In this document: positions 62,001 to 64,000 of the stretch, one piece after another
Layout: each line of letters opens with the position of its first letter
How positions within the stretch are numbered: position 1 is the stretch's first letter
Assembly (NCBI GenBank): GCA_027317645.1
Contig: DAHVQS010000004.1
Location: 1 to 64,000 of the forward strand
Length of the DNA: 64,000 bases
Origin: Paenalcaligenes sp021793095
GTDB taxonomy: Bacteria; Pseudomonadota; Gammaproteobacteria; Burkholderiales; Burkholderiaceae_B
Direction: 5' to 3'
The notes under the pieces: generated by a model
Database searches by the model: none
Told to the model about the DNA's origin: nothing
Seen by the model: the letters and a program-made list of their open reading frames with translations, nothing else
Position numbers and translations under genes: made by a program

Positions 62001-62271
62001 AGGGGTTACGCCGCTGGCGTTATCGAGCGGCGCGGGTTCGGCTAGCCAAAACGCTGTTGGTTTTGGTGTACTGGGCGGGATGCTCGCCGCCACCCCCTTG
62101 GCAGTAATTTTTGTCCCCATTTTCTTTGTGGTCGTCATGCGCATCTTTAAAACCAAACCTCGGTTGTTAGGTGCCGAAGGTCGGGCATTCAAAGAAGAGC
62201 AGGCGCGTCAACGTGCATTAGAAAATCAGGGGAAATCAGATGCAGATAGTGATCACCAGGAGAATTCATAA
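59059..62271 (+). CDS. RND multidrug efflux pump (AcrB/MexB/HAE1 type)
   Basis: A 1070-residue inner-membrane proton/drug antiporter. The start MPHFFIDRPIFAWVVALSIALFGLLAL is typical of HAE1 pumps. The proton-relay aspartates lie in GILVDDAIVVVENVERIM (helix 4), and the partner lysine in VIGLAAKNAILIVEFAKD (helix 10). The two large periplasmic loops with porter and docking domains are of normal size. The likely range is hydrophobic drugs, dyes, detergents or organic acids; the substrate cannot be read by eye. Its stop overlaps the channel gene's ATG by one base (TAATG). Confidence 0.96.
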   Translation: MPHFFIDRPIFAWVVALSIALFGLLALSTMPVSQYPEVAPPAIQITATYPGASAEDSSSSVASIIENELNGAKGLLYYESVSDSYGQSQITATFEPGTDPDLAQVDVQNRISNVTSNLPAAVMEQGLKVEQSTASFLMVVALSSEDGRMDQVDLADYIKRNVQNAVSRVPGVGQFQLFASSRAMRIWVDPEKLVSYDISMSEVNQAISEQNILISAGILGSPPNPESQLVAAPIVANGQLKDADEFGDIVLRAYPDGSSVRIKDVARVEVGADNYQFGARLNGQPTAAFAISLAPEANALSTAKGVEEMMDELAEFFPEGVSYSIPYDTTPYVETSIEQVVHTLLEAMVLVFIVMYVFLQNIRYTIIPALVVPVAILGSMLVMNTLGFSVNVLTMFAMVLAIGILVDDAIVVVENVERIMSEEGLPPKEATIKAMPQISGAIIGITLILTVVFMPLAFMDGSVGVIYRQFAVAMASSIFFSGFLALSFTPALCATMLKPIPKEIQGRERRGFFGAFNRAFNGISNRYERFVGRSFKHLGKGMLVYVLLVVLLAWGYVRLPTSFLPSEDQGFVIANMELPSGSTANRTMDTIQDVENYFLNQPQVDNMVAVRGFSFNGNGLNAGLAFITLKDFSERRGPGDSAQAIADKAMGQLLYGIPDAMVFTIVPPAIMELGNAQGFDMRLEDRGGLGHDALMEGAQQLMQMAAESPVLTQTRITGLAPGQQWNITIDREKAAAQGVSFNEAAQLLSTALGSAYIGKYTNEGWVENVWVQADEDFRMDIDQVMQLNVKNNQGEMVPLSTFVTAKPDLAPVQIVRYNSYESVRFNGEAAPGYTSGEAMAEMERLVGELPAGFGYEWTGLSYQEQAASGQTVILMALSVLVVFMVLSALYESWAIPLSVLLAVPLGMLGVVGMVTLKGMANDVYFQVGMITVIGLAAKNAILIVEFAKDAYARTDELIESTAHAARLRFRPIVMTSFAFILGVTPLALSSGAGSASQNAVGFGVLGGMLAATPLAVIFVPIFFVVVMRIFKTKPRLLGAEGRAFKEEQARQRALENQGKSDADSDHQENS

Positions 62272-63764
62272 TGGGTGCCCCATTTAGTTTAAAGCTTTCT
62301 ACCTTAGGTGCTGCACTCGTGTTGGCTGGGTGCTCTTTGGCACCTACCTATGAGCAGCCAGAAGCGCCAATACCTGGTGAGTATCCGCAGGTGGGCGCGA
62401 GCGAGACAGAGCTGGCTCAAGCAGATTCCGAGTTTAATGAGCTGGATTGGGATCAGTTTTTTAACGATCCCCAGCTCAAAGAGCTCATCGATGTTGCTTT
62501 AGAAAATAACCGGGATGTGCGCATTGCATTGGATCGTGTGCTCGAGGCTCAGGCTCAATTCGGTATCGCGCGTAGTGATCAATTCCCCGCCTTTGGTATT
62601 GGTGGCAGCGGAGAAGTGACGCGCATGCCGTCTGAGATGCGTATTGCAGGCCCAGAGTCACCCGCAATTAGCCGTACTTTCCAAGCCGGCGTCGGCATGA
62701 CTGCTTTTGAGCTTGATTTCTTTGGGCGTCTAAAAAACCTGAGTGAATCTGCTTTTCAACAGTTCTTGGCGACGGCAGAATCACAGCGGACTGTACAAAT
62801 CAATGTCATCGCAGCGGTTGCCGAAAGCTATTTGCGTTGGCGCGCGGCCCAAACCATGTTACAGCTCACAGAGCAAACAGAGAAAAGCCGACGCGAAACA
62901 CTTAATTTAGTGACGCATTTATACGAGGTGGGCACTGCTTCTGCCCTCGATTTAGAGCAGGCGCGTTTGCAGCTGGATACGGTACGGGCTGATTTGAAAG
63001 AAATGCAGCGCCAATTATCGCTCGCTAAAAATGCGCTCGAACTCGTGTTAGGGACCTCAATGCCTGATGATTTGCCCGAGAGTATTGAGTTTTCCCAAGA
63101 CCAAATTATTTCATCTATTCCCGTCGGCTTGCCTTCCTCTTTATTGGTAAGGCGTCCAGATATTCGCGCTGCTGAGCACCAGTTAAAGGCAGCTTACGCC
63201 AATGTAGGGGCCGCCCGTGCTGCATTTTTCCCGCAAATATCGTTGACTGGTTTGTTTGGTTTAGCCAGCCCATCCTTTAGCCGTTTATTCCGCTCTGGGA
63301 ATGATTTTTGGCAATACTCACCACAAATTACCATGCCTTTATTTTCTGGCGGGGTAGAGGGGGCTTATGACTTGGCAAAAGCCCGTCAGAACATCGCGGT
63401 TTCTGAGTATGAAAAAACCATCCAGACAGCCTTTAAAGAAGTGGCCGATGCGCTCGCGGGTGAGGCTACTTATCAAGAGCAATTAGACGCCATGCGTGCG
63501 ATGGAGCGCTCTGCTGCTGAAAGTTTACGCTTGGCTAACTTGCGCTATGAGACGGGTATTGACAGCTTTTTACAGGTGCAGACGGCAGAGGTCAACCTCT
63601 ATGGCACGCAACTGCAATTTGTACAAATAGGTCTCGAGTCCCTACTCAATCGACTCAATTTGTATAAAGCGTTAGGGGGTGGTTGGAATTTCGATCAAGA
63701 CACCTTAGAGGCATTAGAGGCGCAGCATCGAGAGTCGCAAGATGCTCAACCGTCCCAGATTTAA
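62271..63764 (+). CDS. Outer-membrane efflux channel lipoprotein (OprM/NodT type)
   Basis: A 497-residue TolC-fold outer-membrane factor. The lipobox is VLAGCS near residue 21, and the family start SLAPTYEQPEAPIPGEYP follows. Two repeated OEP domains are visible, the second containing LVRRPDIRAAEHQLKAAYANVGAARAAFFPQISLTG and LANLRYETGIDSFLQVQTAEVNLYGTQL. It completes the tripartite pump with the two genes upstream, coupled to the pump gene by a one-base overlap. Confidence 0.94.
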   Translation: MGAPFSLKLSTLGAALVLAGCSLAPTYEQPEAPIPGEYPQVGASETELAQADSEFNELDWDQFFNDPQLKELIDVALENNRDVRIALDRVLEAQAQFGIARSDQFPAFGIGGSGEVTRMPSEMRIAGPESPAISRTFQAGVGMTAFELDFFGRLKNLSESAFQQFLATAESQRTVQINVIAAVAESYLRWRAAQTMLQLTEQTEKSRRETLNLVTHLYEVGTASALDLEQARLQLDTVRADLKEMQRQLSLAKNALELVLGTSMPDDLPESIEFSQDQIISSIPVGLPSSLLVRRPDIRAAEHQLKAAYANVGAARAAFFPQISLTGLFGLASPSFSRLFRSGNDFWQYSPQITMPLFSGGVEGAYDLAKARQNIAVSEYEKTIQTAFKEVADALAGEATYQEQLDAMRAMERSAAESLRLANLRYETGIDSFLQVQTAEVNLYGTQLQFVQIGLESLLNRLNLYKALGGGWNFDQDTLEALEAQHRESQDAQPSQI

Positions 63765-63820
63765 ATGGGCATGATAAAGTAGTTACAGTTAATACTTAAA
63801 AACTCTACTTGAGGTAAGTA

Positions 63821-64000
63821 ATGATTGAATTAGGTGTCAATATTGACCACGTTGCCACATTGAGACAGCAACGGCTGACCACTTATCCTGACCCGCTCAG
63901 AGCTGCGCAGCTGGCTGAGGAGGCAGGTGCCGACTTGATTACTTTACATTTGCGAGAGGATCGTCGTCATATCCAGGATGCTGATGTTTATGCGTTGCGC
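63821..64000 (+). CDS. pdxJ: Pyridoxine 5'-phosphate synthase, N-terminal part
   Basis: Condenses 3-amino-1-hydroxyacetone phosphate with deoxyxylulose phosphate in vitamin B6 synthesis. Only the first 60 codons are inside the window. ELGVNIDHVATLRQQR and EEAGADLITLHLREDRRHIQDADV match the diagnostic N-terminus. The RBS is GAGGT about 5 bases before the ATG. It lies 56 bases after the efflux channel gene, with no terminator that I can see between them. In many betaproteobacteria pdxJ follows recO instead. Confidence 0.93.
   Translation, partial: MIELGVNIDHVATLRQQRLTTYPDPLRAAQLAEEAGADLITLHLREDRRHIQDADVYALR

Noticed and set aside
1..64000. CRISPR arrays, tRNA or rRNA genes, insertion sequences, prophage or toxin-antitoxin genes
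   Set aside because: I looked for repeat-spacer patterns, tRNA-like cloverleafs, transposase or integrase motifs and phage structural genes and found none.

Overview
The window reads as chromosomal core DNA of a betaproteobacterium, most likely a lower-GC member of the Alcaligenaceae (by eye the GC is near one half). The basis is gene order and protein type: a BPSS1780-type membrane protein beside a kinase-type ThrB, the leuC-leuD-leuB-asd-fimV-truA run, surE-pcm-nlpD, and xth-gmk-rpoZ-spoT. No rRNA, tRNA, CRISPR array, insertion sequence or prophage was recognised. Coding density is very high and only one gap exceeds 300 bases.

Layout. At 1-8271 are short transcription units: a cut-off gene start at the left edge (perhaps polA), a BPSS1780 membrane protein, thrB, dusA, a CBS-pair protein, a YihY membrane protein, a DUF2069 protein, a TDT/TehA-type carrier and selO. 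A long co-directional run follows at 8400-23269: aroC, an M48 lipoprotein protease, leuC, leuD, leuB, asd, a shortened fimV, truA, two TRAP permease genes, trpF, a membrane thioredoxin and a BCCT transporter. This run carries chorismate, leucine, aspartate-family and one tryptophan step. Next come a bile-acid-symporter-like carrier and a tight cobB-nnr-tadA operon followed by ldcA and yigZ (24529-28988). Then a thioredoxin, a purine permease, tsaD and plsY (29096-32661).

The block 32758-36599 is surE-pcm-nlpD-rlmD, without the rpoS usually found after nlpD. A strong bidirectional terminator separates it from argH. Then follow an MscS channel, a PII protein, an MFS carrier, a pseudouridine synthase, a glycerophosphodiesterase and ppiD (36762-45144). 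The minus-strand block 45180-53215 holds two units: an ABC importer translationally coupled to nnrS, and the information/stress set xth-gmk-rpoZ-spoT. After a small unannotated 50-residue basic/acidic ORF come a SpeE-fold protein, a TrpXYZ-type ABC importer, a complete RND tripartite efflux pump and the start of pdxJ (53471-64000).

I did not find a clear new defence or mobile system. The points most worth a second look are the Lgt-like/thioredoxin fusion, the TRAP permeases lacking a binding protein and placed between truA and trpF, the ABC importer coupled to NnrS, the short FimV, the loss of the nlpD-rpoS linkage, the 50-residue ORF, and several hairpins or palindromes in leader and promoter regions. 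All functional calls rest on motifs and gene context read by eye; no database search was run.
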